From Variovorax paradoxus (GTDB lineage Bacteria; Pseudomonadota; Gammaproteobacteria; Burkholderiales; Burkholderiaceae_C), in NCBI RefSeq assembly GCF_030815975.1, contig NZ_JAUSXL010000001.1, forward strand, positions 702,611-766,610: DNA of 64,000 nucleotides. The letters run 5' to 3'. Below are positions 51,031 through 60,459 of the stretch, piece after piece. Each line of letters begins with the position of its first letter. Within the stretch, counting starts at the first letter, position 1. Below the pieces are notes generated by a model. That model did no database searches, was not told the DNA's origin, and saw only the letters and a program-made list of their open reading frames with translations. The position numbers and the translations under genes were made by a program.

Positions 51031-51333
51031 GCCTGCTCCTTTCGTCATTCCGGCAAAAACGCCAAGATCCAATGCTCGCTGCGACGCGGTGGTGTCCTGT
51101 GGGCCGAACGGGACTGCCGCTGTAGGAGTTGCGCCCAGGTGTCGCGATTCAAGGACCAGATCGTTTGGTAGCGCCCTACATGGACTTCGTGCTGCGGCCG
51201 ACAAGTGGTGCCACTTCTGAGCCACAGGCTTTTTCTGGATGTGCATCGCAACCCGCCTTGGCGTTCCATTGCAACGAACCGGTCATAGGCGCTCTTGCGG
51301 TTCATTGAAGCAACGCAACGGTAGGAGGCAACA

Positions 51334-52866
51334 ATGAAAACCAATGGTGCGTCCACGTCGTTCTGGCTGGCTTCGGCCGCCATGCCTTCCTTTGCGCCAC
51401 TGGCCGGGCCGGCGCGGGCCGATGTCTGCGTCATCGGCGGTGGCATGGCCGGCCTGACGACCGCCTACCTGCTGTCGCGCGAGGGCAAGAGCGTGGTTCT
51501 CATAGAAGCTTTCGAACTCGCCGCCGGGGAAAGCGGCCGCACCACCGCGCAGTTCGTGCCGCCGGACGACTTCTATTGCGAGATCGAAAAGTCTTTCGGC
51601 GCCGAGGGTGCGCGCAAGGTCGCGACAAGCTTCCACGTCGCGACCGATCTGGCTGAGACCATCGCCAAGACCGAAGCGCCTGACTGCGGCTTCGAGCGGC
51701 TTGACGGCTACCTGTATTGCCTGCCTGGGCAAGACATGAAGGTGTTGGCGCAGGAGCTCGACTCCGCCACCAAGCCGGGTGTGGAGGTCGAACGGCTGGC
51801 GAATGTCCCGGGACTCCCGTTCGACACCGGGCCCTGCGTCAAGTATGTTGGACTGGGCCAGTTCCATCCGGTCCGGTACCTGGCCGGTGTGGCCAACGCA
51901 TGTTCACGCCAAGGCGTTGCCATCCACTGCAATACACGCGCCTTGGACATCCAAGGGAACGGTGCGAATCAGATCGTCCAGACCGCGCATGGCGACATCC
52001 AGGCCAACGCCGTCGTGGTCGCCACGAACACACCGTTCATGGACCGCGTCGTCATGCACACGAAGCAGTCGGGCTATCGGACCTATGTCATCGGCATCCA
52101 GGTTCCCAGGGGGTCGGTCCCGCGCATCCTGTTGTGGGACACGGGGGATCCCTACCATTACCTGCGGCTGGATTCACCGCCGTCCGCCTCCTCAACCGAT
52201 ACGCTGATCGTGGGCGGGGCGGACCACAAGGTGGGCCAGGATTCTCATCCCGAGCATCGGTACGGCGAGATCGAACAGTGGGTGCGCGACCGGTTTCCCA
52301 TGGCGGGAGCAGTGACCCACCGCTGGTCCGGGCAGGTGATGGAGCCAGCGGACAAGGTGGCCTATTTCGGCCGCAATCCCATGGACCAGGGCAATGTCTA
52401 CCTGATCACGGGAGACTCGGGCACGGGAATGACGCATTGCACCGCGGGTGCCATCGCCATCACGGACATGATCATGGAGCGACCCAATGCGTGGGCAGAC
52501 CTTTACGACCCCTCGCGCAAGGCGACCCATGGCCTGGGAGACTTCGTCAAGGAGCAGGCCAACACGCTCGCGCAATACAAGGAGCTCGTGACCGGCGGCG
52601 ACGTCGACGAAGCCGACCAGATCAAGCCGGGCGAGGGCGCGGTGCTGCGGCAAGGCGCGAGCAAGCTGGCCGTGTACCGGGATGAATCGGCCACGTTGCA
52701 CGTGCGTTCGGCCATCTGCACGCACCTGGGCTGCGTCGTTGCGTGGAACTCGGCCGAGAAATCCTGGGACTGCCCGTGCCACGCATCTCGTTTCGGTGTG
52801 GATGGCGAAGTGCTGCACGGGCCGGCGGCCGCGCCCTTGGGACCTGGAAAATTTCGGGGGTCCTAG
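51334..52866 (+). CDS. FAD-dependent oxidoreductase with C-terminal Rieske domain
   Basis: 510 residues from ATG 51334 (GTAGGAGGCAACA upstream). N-terminal DAO-type FAD domain with DVCVIGGGMAGLTTAYLLSR. The C-terminus has a Rieske 2Fe-2S centre: AICTHLGCVVAW (Cys and His) and WDCPCHASRFGVDGEVLHGP. The arrangement matches the known glycine-oxidase-like/Rieske fusions, probably passing electrons from a substrate amine or thiol to a partner. The last residues (GKFRGS) differ from the usual longer ending, so the 3' end may be frameshifted. Cytosolic; substrate unknown. Confidence 0.88.
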   Translation: MKTNGASTSFWLASAAMPSFAPLAGPARADVCVIGGGMAGLTTAYLLSREGKSVVLIEAFELAAGESGRTTAQFVPPDDFYCEIEKSFGAEGARKVATSFHVATDLAETIAKTEAPDCGFERLDGYLYCLPGQDMKVLAQELDSATKPGVEVERLANVPGLPFDTGPCVKYVGLGQFHPVRYLAGVANACSRQGVAIHCNTRALDIQGNGANQIVQTAHGDIQANAVVVATNTPFMDRVVMHTKQSGYRTYVIGIQVPRGSVPRILLWDTGDPYHYLRLDSPPSASSTDTLIVGGADHKVGQDSHPEHRYGEIEQWVRDRFPMAGAVTHRWSGQVMEPADKVAYFGRNPMDQGNVYLITGDSGTGMTHCTAGAIAITDMIMERPNAWADLYDPSRKATHGLGDFVKEQANTLAQYKELVTGGDVDEADQIKPGEGAVLRQGASKLAVYRDESATLHVRSAICTHLGCVVAWNSAEKSWDCPCHASRFGVDGEVLHGPAAAPLGPGKFRGS

Positions 52867-52888
52867 CCCTGCGATGCGCGGGGCCGGA

Positions 52889-53344
52889 ATGATGCACGCG
52901 GCGCTGAAGCCATTGCCGGCAAGAGAGAATCAACTGATGCATGCGCTGCGGAGCCGCTCTCATGAAAGAGCGCATGCAGCTATCCCTGAAATCATCGGCG
53001 CTGCTGCCGACACCTTGCGATTCGACTTCGGCCTCGATCCGGCGAACGTCGGCACGGCCTTCGCCAAAGCAGTCGACGGGCAGATCGAGGAGGCCGACGT
53101 TCAGACCCCGCGCGTCATTCACGCGCTGACGCCGCTGCAGTCGGCGATGCTGCAAGCGATCGCGCCGGATGAGACGCTCACGCCGGAGGTGTCGAATGTC
53201 CAGCAGGCACTCACTGCACTGCAGGAGAAGTCGCTGGTCTGGAAGGAGAAGCGAGGCGTCTACTCCCTCGAGGAGGGTAGGACAGCCGAACTGCTGCGCC
53301 AGCCCGGGCTGCTCGATGGTTGCGCGGCGCCGCAGCCGAACTGA
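52889..53344 (+). CDS. hypothetical protein, probably internally deleted ATPase C-terminal fragment
   Basis: 151 residues. VIHALTPLQSAMLQAIAPDE and LTPEVSNVQQALTALQEKSL, then VWKEKRGVYSLEEG, look like a winged-helix tail as found at the end of P-loop ATPases. No Walker motif is present. The join at IAPDETLTP looks abrupt, as if an internal segment were lost. It starts only 23 bp after the Rieske-protein stop. Whether it is translated is unclear. Confidence 0.5.
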   Translation: MMHAALKPLPARENQLMHALRSRSHERAHAAIPEIIGAAADTLRFDFGLDPANVGTAFAKAVDGQIEEADVQTPRVIHALTPLQSAMLQAIAPDETLTPEVSNVQQALTALQEKSLVWKEKRGVYSLEEGRTAELLRQPGLLDGCAAPQPN

Positions 53345-53782
53345 CCCTCCGCGCGTGGCTTCATAGGCTGCGCGGTTATGGCCTCCTCGCCTGCAGGGCG
53401 CTCTCGTGCCCCGTCCGGGAACCGGACATCGGCCTCGCGCGCCAAGCTCGCGAGCTGCTGCTTGAGCGCATCCATCGGAAGTGTCCTTGAGTCGATTTTG
53501 CTCATGCACAAGTCCGACAGGAAACTACTCAATATTCATTACTCGTCAATAAAGTTACAACCATGTCACAAAAATCAATATATGTTACTAGTGCTGTAGC
53601 GGCGAGAAGTGGATACGGGGTTTGCTTTTTGCTGTTGCGCGCCCGCCGACGGACGCACAACGAGGTTGGGTGAGTTGGTAGATGCAGTGGGTACAGCGTG
53701 CTTGTCTTGCTCGCCCGCTAGGTTCCACGACAAGTTGACGGTTGGGGCGCTTTTGCTCCGTTTTGCAACGCAGGGGTTCAAT
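53345..53782. other. gene-free stretch and promoter region of the pilus operon
   Basis: No confident gene. A minus-strand frame (53260-53532) has short protein-like stretches but overlaps real coding sequence. From about 53510 the DNA becomes markedly AT-rich (to 53590), the likely promoter of the pilus operon. The remaining 190 bp to the pilin start would be a long 5' leader. Confidence 0.5.
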
Positions 53783-54307
53783 ATGAACAAGAAGATGATC
53801 AAAGTGGCATTGGCGGTCGGTGCGACGGTGATGGCCGGGGCATCGATGGCGGCTACGGAGGAGGCCAATCTGACGGTCGGCGCCACTGTCGTGAATGCGT
53901 GCGCCATCGGACCGGGCACGCTGGCGTTCGGCGGTGCCTTGTCGGCTGCTGTTGCAAGCGCTGGCACCGCGGGCACGACGGCTGACGTCGACGCCGATTC
54001 CGGAACGAGCATATCCATCATTTGCACCAATGGCGCCTCGGCGGCCATCACGGGAGGTGGGGGCGCGAATGCTGTGGGTAGCGTTCGGAACATGCTTTCG
54101 GGAGCCGACCTTCTTCCCTATGAACTGTATACGTCCTCCGGACGCGCCACGGTATTCAATGCCACCAATTCGATTGCCTATACGGGCACCGGGGCTGCAA
54201 CCACGACCACGGCGATCTACGGGCGGATTCTCGGAGCCGATCTCGCAGCCGCCAAGAAGGGGACCTATGCGGATACGGTTGCAATGACGATCACCTACAC
54301 GCCGTGA
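53783..54307 (+). CDS. spore coat U domain pilin (archaic chaperone-usher type)
   Basis: 174 residues. Signal peptide MNKKMIKVALAVGATVMAGA ending SMAA. The mature part (LTVGATVVNACAIGPGTLAF, SISIICTNGASAAITGGGGA, YADTVAMTITYTP) is a spore coat U (SCPU) fold with two cysteines and the C-terminal TY-type strand. It is the major or minor pilin of a CsuA/B-like fimbria. First in a four-gene operon: pilin, chaperone, usher, tip pilin. Its stop overlaps the chaperone GTG by 4 bp. Confidence 0.88.
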   Translation: MNKKMIKVALAVGATVMAGASMAATEEANLTVGATVVNACAIGPGTLAFGGALSAAVASAGTAGTTADVDADSGTSISIICTNGASAAITGGGGANAVGSVRNMLSGADLLPYELYTSSGRATVFNATNSIAYTGTGAATTTTAIYGRILGADLAAAKKGTYADTVAMTITYTP

Positions 54308-55098
54308 CAGTCGTGCAGCCGGTTCGGCGCCATGCGTTGGCAGGGGCCGTGCTGGCATGTGGGATCGCGTGGGCTGCAGTGGCAGAGGCGGCCGGTGTCA
54401 CGATCTCGCCGGTCGTGCTCGAGATCGGCTCGCCGCGCAAGGCCATCGCCGTCACGGTGACCAATACAAGCGATCAGCCGGCCACCTTTCAGACCGAGGC
54501 GATGGTCTGGCTGCAGGCCAAGGGTGTGGACCGTTATGAACCCACCGCGGATCTGCTGGTGGTCCCGGCAATTATCGAAGTGCCTGCCAAGACCAGCCAG
54601 ATTTTTCGCGTGATGTTGCGCAGCCGCGCCCCGTCTCCGGTGGAAAGAAGCTACCGGGTCATGCTGGAAGACATTACCGAGGAGCAGGCGGCGGGCAGCG
54701 GGCAGGCTTCGGTGGCTTTCAAATTCACTCACAACTTGCCGGTCCTCGTCGCGCCGTCTGGCAAGGTCGTGAACGCCATGCATTGGAAGCCGTGTCCGAC
54801 CCAAGCAGTTCCCGCGTCCGCAACCCCTGCGCCGGTCAAGCCGCAAGCCATCGGGGGCTCGCAAGCCTGCGTGCGCCTGCTCAATGCCGGCAACCGGCGC
54901 GTCAAGGTGCAGGCGCTGACCCTGGACGGTAATGGCTGGCAACAGGTGTTGACGCTGAAAGACGGAGAAAACGTGCTGGCGGGCGCGGAGCGAGAGTGGC
55001 GTGTCCCGCTGGCGAACGGCCAAGCCGGCGCGCTGCGCGGCGTACAGGTACAGACGGCGCTCGGCGAGACGCTGCAGGCCGAAGCAGGCGGCTTTTGA
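54304..55098 (+). CDS. periplasmic pilus chaperone (PapD/CsuC-like)
   Basis: 264 residues from GTG 54304. Signal region ends near AEAAGVTISP. It has two immunoglobulin-like domains: VVLEIGSPRKAIAVTVTNTS, then SQIFRVMLRSRAPSPVERSY with the conserved subunit-binding Arg, and FTHNLPVLVAPSG. The second domain is shorter than usual in its final strands but recognisable. It caps SCPU pilins before the usher. Overlaps the pilin gene by 4 bp. Confidence 0.9.
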   Translation: MTVVQPVRRHALAGAVLACGIAWAAVAEAAGVTISPVVLEIGSPRKAIAVTVTNTSDQPATFQTEAMVWLQAKGVDRYEPTADLLVVPAIIEVPAKTSQIFRVMLRSRAPSPVERSYRVMLEDITEEQAAGSGQASVAFKFTHNLPVLVAPSGKVVNAMHWKPCPTQAVPASATPAPVKPQAIGGSQACVRLLNAGNRRVKVQALTLDGNGWQQVLTLKDGENVLAGAEREWRVPLANGQAGALRGVQVQTALGETLQAEAGGF

Positions 55099-55158
55099 CG
55101 GAAGTGTCGCCCTCTGCGGCTGGCGTCCGTTGTCCATGACGCCAGCCTATGCAACCGC

Positions 55159-58128
55159 GTGTTTTTGATTGTGTTGTGCCATAGCACCCTGCGCCCTGTT
55201 GTCGACGTTCTGGCTCCGGCCACGCGCAGCAATTGCGCCCAGGTGCACCACGCGCAGGCTTTGTCGTGGCTGGGGGCGCTGTCGCTGGTCTGGGCATCGC
55301 CCGCCTTGGGAATGCCGTTGGCCGTGAGCCTGCTGCAGCCCGATGGCGCCACCGTGCAGTTGCGGGTGCGTACGGGCATCGATGTGGCGCCCGTAGTGCG
55401 TTGGTCGGAAACTCCGGTGCCCGGTCCTTACCGGCTGGTGCTGATCTGGAATGACGCCGCGATGACGCTGGAGCGCGCGCTACCGCGATTGCCGCCCGAT
55501 AGCGCGGGCCCGCTGCGGGCCCTGGCTCTGCACAGTACGCCGGACCAAACCAGGCTGGAGCTGCAGCTTAGCCAAGCGGTGCGGCCCCACCTGCGCCGCA
55601 TCGGCGACTCCTGGGTGCTCCGGCTGGAGCCTGTCGCCCGGGCGAGCCCTGCGATCCCCGCCGGTGCCTCCGCGATCGCACCTGTCGAGCTTTTCACGCC
55701 TGTTGGGGGCCCGTCAGCGATGGCCCCAATTGCTTCCATCGACCCGTCACCGCCGCGATCCCTTGCATTGCCTGCTGTTGCGCCAACCCTTGACGAGGCG
55801 CCGCCGCGCCCGGAACCACGACCCCGCCGTCCCGGCGCCGCGAACATCCACACCAAGCCCAGCCCCGAGTTGCTGCTGGTCGACGTCTCCATCAATGGCC
55901 AGCGCCTGAAAGACGTGGTGCGCGCCGAGCAATTGCCGAGCGGTCCGCTGCTGCTGCCGGCCGAGGCCTGGGCTGAGGCCCGGCTGGCACCGCTGGCGCA
56001 AGCCGCCACGCTGAGTGACGGTACCCCGGGCTATGCGTTGGACGCGCTGCCCGGAGCCACTTATCGCATCGATCGCCAGAGTCTGAGTCTGGAAATCAAT
56101 GCCCCCGCCGCCGCCTTTGTCGGCTCCGCGTTGGGGGCGCAAGGCAACGCGGCAGTGCTACCGCTGCGGCCGCGTCCGGGCGTGATGCTCAACTACGATG
56201 TTTCGTACAGCCGCAACGGAGGCAGCGCATCGAGCGGTGCCGCGCTGGAAGCAGTGGCTTTCGGCAGCCTGGGCAACTTCGTGACCTCGGCCCTGGTCAG
56301 TAACGCAGGCAGCGGCAGCGGCTACAAGGCCACGCGACTCGACAGTTACTGGCGCTATGACCTGCCGCAGCGGCTGGAAACCCTGGTGGTGGGTGACACC
56401 GTCAGTGCGGGCGGTGGGTGGAGCCGTCCGGCCCGCTACGGGGGCATTCGCTTCGGTCGCGACTTCGGCTTACTGCCGAGTTTCGTCACCCTGCCGCAGT
56501 TCGCGCTGGAAGGTCAGGCCGCCTTGCCCTCCACAGTGGAGCTGCTGGTGAACAATGCGCGCCGCTTGAGCCTGCCGGTGCAGCCCGGCCCGTTCGACCT
56601 GACCCAGGTGCCCATCGTTACCGGCGCCGGAGAGATCGGTCTGGTGGTACGCGACCTGCTGGGACGCGAAACCATGGTGCGGCAGAGCTACTACGCTTCG
56701 CCCCGGTTGCTGGCGCCAGGACTGACGGATTTTTCGTTTGAAGCGGGTTGGCTGCGCACCGGTTACGGGCGCGACAGTGCTTATGGCGACAGCTTTGGCG
56801 CCGCCGCTTGGCGGCAGGGGCTGACCAACAGCCTCACCGGCGAGACCCGTCTGGAACTGCAGCGGCGGCGCCGTGCCTTCGGCGTGGAGCTGAGCGGCCT
56901 GCTGGGTGCCTGGGGCGTCGCGCGTGGCGGGCTGGCGGCATCCAGTGGCGACACACAAGGCCCGCGCGAAAGCGGGTATCTGCTGCAGGCGGGCATCGAG
57001 CGCAGCACGCCCCGGGGCGGTGGCGCGCTGCAGTACGAACGCGCGAGCCGGGGATTCGCGCCGTTTGGCGAAGCCATCGGACCCGCGGCTGCGAGCCAGC
57101 GCGCCCGGTCGCGCTGGCTGGCAAGCGTGGGTGGCCCTCTGTGGGGGCGGATCACCGGTGGCGCGAGCTATGTACACCAGACCCGCTGGGACGGAGATCA
57201 AGTGAAATTGCTGGGCATGTCATTGAGCGTTCCAATCTGGCAGCGCGCCAGCCTGAGCCTGTCGGTCAACAAGCGGCTGGATAGCGTCCGAAGCTGGCGT
57301 GTCGGGCTGTCGTTCAACCTGCCTCTCGACGATGGCGTTTCGATCTCCACTCAGGTGGATCGCCGCACAGACGGCCGCCTGACCGGCGCGGTCTCGGCCA
57401 TGCGCAATCCGCCATCCGGGCCGGGGTTAGGCTGGCGGGTGCAGGCCGCCACGACCGAGAGCCAGCGCGCGCAAGCCGGGCTGCAGTACAACACCAGCCA
57501 GGCCGAATTCGCGCTGGACGTGGTCTCGGACGCACAGGGCCAAATGGCCACCCGCGCAGGCGCCCGGGGCACCGTGGGCTGGCTCGGAGGGGTTGCCTTT
57601 GCTTCGCGGCCGGTGGGCCAGGGTAGCGTCGCGGTGGTCAAGGTGGATGGCATCGAGGGCGTGCCGGTCAAGCGGAGCAATCAGGTGGTCGCTCTCACCG
57701 ATGCGCGTGGGTTGGCCTTTGTGCCCGGGTTGCTGCCGTGGCAAAAAAACCAGATCGAGATCGACCCGGCGGATTTGCCGCTGGACGTGGAGATGGCCAA
57801 CGTCAGCCAGGAGGTCACACCCTTCGCCCGCAGCGGCGTGGTGATGGACTTTGCCGTGCGGCGCACGCGTCAGGTACTGCTGGTATTGCAGCAGCGCAAT
57901 GGCGCGCCGGTACCGGTGGGCGCCAAGGTGCGTCTGCTGCCCGCCGGCCCCGAGTTCATCACCGGCCGCCGGGGCGAGGTCTGGCTGACCGACCTGGCCG
58001 AGAGCCGTCAGCGCCTTCAGGCGAGCTGGCCCAACGGGGGTTGCACGCTCGAGTTGGCCGTACCGGCCAGCCCGGATGGCACCCCAGAAAAAATCGGGCC
58101 GTTGGCCTGCGACGAAGGACAACCATGA
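55159..58128 (+). CDS. outer-membrane usher with extra N-terminal AMIN-like domain
   Basis: 989 residues from GTG 55159; GTG 55243 (MHHAQALSWLGALSLVWASP) is an alternative that begins with a clear signal peptide. The usher barrel starts at about residue 236 (LLLVDVSINGQRLKDVVRAE) and contains NYDVSYSRNGGS, RGGIRFGRDFGLLPSFVTLP-like, the plug and C-terminal domains. Residues 53-158 are an additional beta-rich domain (PYRLVLIWNDAAMTLERALP; RLELQLSQAVRPHLRRIGD) similar to AMIN domains, joined by a Pro-rich linker (159-234). Ushers are normally about 800 residues. It assembles the pilus. Confidence 0.87.
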   Translation: MFLIVLCHSTLRPVVDVLAPATRSNCAQVHHAQALSWLGALSLVWASPALGMPLAVSLLQPDGATVQLRVRTGIDVAPVVRWSETPVPGPYRLVLIWNDAAMTLERALPRLPPDSAGPLRALALHSTPDQTRLELQLSQAVRPHLRRIGDSWVLRLEPVARASPAIPAGASAIAPVELFTPVGGPSAMAPIASIDPSPPRSLALPAVAPTLDEAPPRPEPRPRRPGAANIHTKPSPELLLVDVSINGQRLKDVVRAEQLPSGPLLLPAEAWAEARLAPLAQAATLSDGTPGYALDALPGATYRIDRQSLSLEINAPAAAFVGSALGAQGNAAVLPLRPRPGVMLNYDVSYSRNGGSASSGAALEAVAFGSLGNFVTSALVSNAGSGSGYKATRLDSYWRYDLPQRLETLVVGDTVSAGGGWSRPARYGGIRFGRDFGLLPSFVTLPQFALEGQAALPSTVELLVNNARRLSLPVQPGPFDLTQVPIVTGAGEIGLVVRDLLGRETMVRQSYYASPRLLAPGLTDFSFEAGWLRTGYGRDSAYGDSFGAAAWRQGLTNSLTGETRLELQRRRRAFGVELSGLLGAWGVARGGLAASSGDTQGPRESGYLLQAGIERSTPRGGGALQYERASRGFAPFGEAIGPAAASQRARSRWLASVGGPLWGRITGGASYVHQTRWDGDQVKLLGMSLSVPIWQRASLSLSVNKRLDSVRSWRVGLSFNLPLDDGVSISTQVDRRTDGRLTGAVSAMRNPPSGPGLGWRVQAATTESQRAQAGLQYNTSQAEFALDVVSDAQGQMATRAGARGTVGWLGGVAFASRPVGQGSVAVVKVDGIEGVPVKRSNQVVALTDARGLAFVPGLLPWQKNQIEIDPADLPLDVEMANVSQEVTPFARSGVVMDFAVRRTRQVLLVLQQRNGAPVPVGAKVRLLPAGPEFITGRRGEVWLTDLAESRQRLQASWPNGGCTLELAVPASPDGTPEKIGPLACDEGQP

Positions 58129-58652
58129 AGAAATCAGTGCGCGTTCGGGCGACGCGATACTGCATCGCGCTGACAATGGGTGTTGGCCTGTCGGCCGTCG
58201 CCAGTTCGGCGCTGGCCGGCTCTTGTTCGGTGAGTTCCAGCGGGCTCATGTTTGGTGCCTACGAGCCGATCACCTTTGCCGGCAAGCTGACCTCGATAGA
58301 CAGAACCAGCACGGCCACCGTGTCGGTGGTGTGCACCAATATCGCGGCCGGTGGCGGCTACACCATCGGCCTGGGGGCCAGCAACTATGGCTCTGGTGAC
58401 CGCCTCAGCATTCGCTACCTGAACAACACCCCCAACGGCGGCGACCTCATGGCATTCAACGTGTTCACCAACGCCAGCTACACCACGGTCTGGGGCAATG
58501 GCTTCACTGGCGCGGTGCTCAACGGCACGATTGCCACCGGTGACAGCAACCAATCGCACACGGTTTACGGCCAGATTCCCGCTGGGCAAAGCACCCTGAA
58601 GGCGGGCAGCTTTTCTGACTCATTGACCGTGACGCTGACGTACAACCCCTAG
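58125..58652 (+). CDS. spore coat U domain pilin, tip candidate
   Basis: 175 residues. Signal peptide to ALAGSCS. Mature part shows SCPU marks: SCSVSSSGLMFGAYEPITFA and SFSDSLTVTLTYNP at the end. It overlaps the usher stop by 4 bp (ATGA). Last in the operon, in the position of CsuE-like adhesin genes, but its length is that of a single SCPU domain rather than a two-domain tip. Confidence 0.87.
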   Translation: MKKSVRVRATRYCIALTMGVGLSAVASSALAGSCSVSSSGLMFGAYEPITFAGKLTSIDRTSTATVSVVCTNIAAGGGYTIGLGASNYGSGDRLSIRYLNNTPNGGDLMAFNVFTNASYTTVWGNGFTGAVLNGTIATGDSNQSHTVYGQIPAGQSTLKAGSFSDSLTVTLTYNP

Positions 58653-58865
58653 CCCATGAAGCGGCGCGCCCCGATGGCGCACGCTGAAGTTGCGCATCTT
58701 GCGCTTGACGCCGCGGGGGTGGAGCGCCCGCGGCTGCTCACGCAGCGGCCTGCGGCGATCTCTGGAGCATTGCATTGCGCCAGCCAGTCGAACCTTCGTT
58801 CGACCGACCGAAGCACGAGGCTCGAGGGCAATCCGCCATTGCTGATGCCGTCCTTGGCCGTGGCT
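58653..58865. other. short gene-free stretch
   Basis: Nothing recognisable. It separates the pilus operon from the truncated EAL gene on the opposite strand. Confidence 0.4.
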
Positions 58866-59348
58866 TTAGCTTGCGCCGCTGAATCCATCAGATCGCGCCT
58901 TGACCAGGGCTGCAAGCTCGGCAGGCAGCACGGGCCGGCTGAAGAGATAGCCCTGCATTTCGTCGCAACCGTGGGCGCGCAGGAATTCCAGCTGCTGCTC
59001 GGTCTCGACGCCCTCGGCGATGACCTTGAGATTGAGCTCGTGACCCAGCGAGATGATGGCCTTGGCGATGGCCTTGTCCTCTTCGTCGCCGGGAATGTCG
59101 CGCACGAAAGCGCGATCGATCTTGAGCCTGGCGATGGGAAAGCGCTTGAGCGCGCTCAGGCTCGAATAGCCGGTTCCGAAATCGTCGATGGAGAACTGCA
59201 CGCCCATCGCCTGCAGGGCCTTCATCGACAGCAGGGCTTTCTCGAGGTCTTCCATGACCATGCTTTCGGTCAGTTCCAGTTCGAGAAACCGGGCTTCGAG
59301 CCCGCTTTCCTCGAGCGCCTTGGCGACCTGTTCGATAGCGCGCAGCCT
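58866..59348 (-). pseudogene. EAL-domain phosphodiesterase, C-terminal half only
   Basis: The frame reads FLELELTESMVMEDLEKALL, FSIDDFGTGYSSLSALKRFP, LKIDRAFVRDIPGDEEDKAI and LKVIAEGVETEQQLEFLRAH, ending GYLFSRPVLP. These are the second half of a c-di-GMP phosphodiesterase EAL domain. The first half, with the EAL motif, is absent. The frame upstream continues into unrelated sequence that overlaps the gene at 59362-60390, so homology begins abruptly at about 59348. It is a truncated, probably inactive copy. Confidence 0.8.
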
Positions 59349-59361
59349 TCTGCGCCGCGCA

Positions 59362-60390
59362 TTAAGCCGGCCAGTCCTTCCAGCCCGTACCCTTTGCCAG
59401 GCCGCCGCAGTCGTCCTCTTCCACCACCAGCGTTCCGCTCTCTGGACGATGTGCGCGCACCGTTCGAAGAAATGCAACGATGTTCTGCGGGCAGGTCTCG
59501 ACGCTGGCGCACGCTCCCGCGGATCGCGCCGCGAATCGGAACGTCGCCTGAGTGACGATCAATTGATCGTGCGAAAGGGCCAAGTCGGCGCGGACATCGC
59601 CCGGGCCCCACCTTCTTGGCGCGGCATCCACGCGAACTTCGCTGAGCCTTTTGCTGATGCACAGCCGCTGCAATCGCAGAAGCCGCAGGGTGAATCCCTG
59701 GTCCACCTGCACCTCTGCAAACGAGGCGCCGAATCGATGCGTGGGCATGGTTTTGATGAATACCGCCGTCGCTGACGTTTCTTCCATTTTCCGGTGCCGT
59801 GCGAACCGCACCTGTGCTGCCAGCCACGGATGCTTGCGAAACCCGTCGTCCGGCAAGAAAGTCTCGGGGCACTTGCCGTGGCCTGCACACCGGTTGAACA
59901 CCATGGCTTCGGCCGGGTCCGACACCCACTGCAGCGAGTCATTCTTTGACTCTCGTCCAAGAAAGCGCAGATCGTCCGGGTGGCCGGACACGCAGTAGAG
60001 ATCAAAGATCTTGCCGCCGCGTGTCCAGTGAACCCCTTGGGCCATTTGGTACGCCATGGCGGATTCGGCGTACTCGACCGCCTCCAGGCAGGTGGCAAAG
60101 TCGCCGATCCGCTTGGAAGCATCGGGCCCGGAACGCAGGAACACCGAATACGTCGCGACGGGATCCTCGTCCGCCGATGTGAAAACCTTCAATGCCTCTC
60201 CAACACCTACACGCGACGGGACAACAACCAAGGCTTCGATCTCAATGCCGACATACTGGCTCGCATCGATGTCGGCGACGCTGGGCGGTCGATGAAAGCC
60301 CGGACTTTCCTCACTCGTGCTGCGTGAGGCGCGAATAGCGGGAGAGCCTGCAACAGATGACGGCCTCGACAACGCAGGGCTGAGTTTCAT
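59362..60390 (-). CDS. unknown protein under a mer-type promoter
   Basis: 342 residues from ATG 60390. No family recognised. Protein-like stretches include VHWTRGGKIFDLYCVSGHPD, AEAMVFNRCAGHGKCPETFL and LSEVRVDAAPRRWGPGDVRA. The N-terminal 40 residues are Ser/Pro rich. It has a possible CAGHGKC cysteine pair. A near-consensus mer promoter points into it 34 bp upstream, which would place it under MerR control although it resembles no mer gene product. It ends 13 bp before the truncated EAL gene. The promoter association may reflect rearrangement. Confidence 0.55.
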   Translation of the reverse strand: MKLSPALSRPSSVAGSPAIRASRSTSEESPGFHRPPSVADIDASQYVGIEIEALVVVPSRVGVGEALKVFTSADEDPVATYSVFLRSGPDASKRIGDFATCLEAVEYAESAMAYQMAQGVHWTRGGKIFDLYCVSGHPDDLRFLGRESKNDSLQWVSDPAEAMVFNRCAGHGKCPETFLPDDGFRKHPWLAAQVRFARHRKMEETSATAVFIKTMPTHRFGASFAEVQVDQGFTLRLLRLQRLCISKRLSEVRVDAAPRRWGPGDVRADLALSHDQLIVTQATFRFAARSAGACASVETCPQNIVAFLRTVRAHRPESGTLVVEEDDCGGLAKGTGWKDWPA

Positions 60391-60423
60391 GATGAACTCG
60401 TTTCAAAATGTTAACTTGATGTA

Positions 60424-60454
60424 AGCTTAGTTCCGTACCCGTGTACGGAGTCAA
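60424..60454 (-). promoter_or_regulatory. mer operator/promoter (MerR-type, 19-bp spacer)
   Basis: On the minus strand, -35 TTGACT (60454-60449) and -10 TAAGCT (60429-60424) are separated by 19 bp. The spacer contains the dyad CCGTAC-N4-GTACGG (60433-60448). This is the same architecture as the Tn501/Tn21 mer promoter. It points left, away from merR, whose start is at 60460. Confidence 0.85.
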
Positions 60455-60459
60455 GTCAA

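Noticed and set aside
53260..53532. minus-strand frame MDALKQQLASLAREADVRFP upstream of the pilus operon
   Set aside because: The first half is mildly protein-like, but the second half is antisense to the fragment gene at 52889-53344 and no family is recognised.
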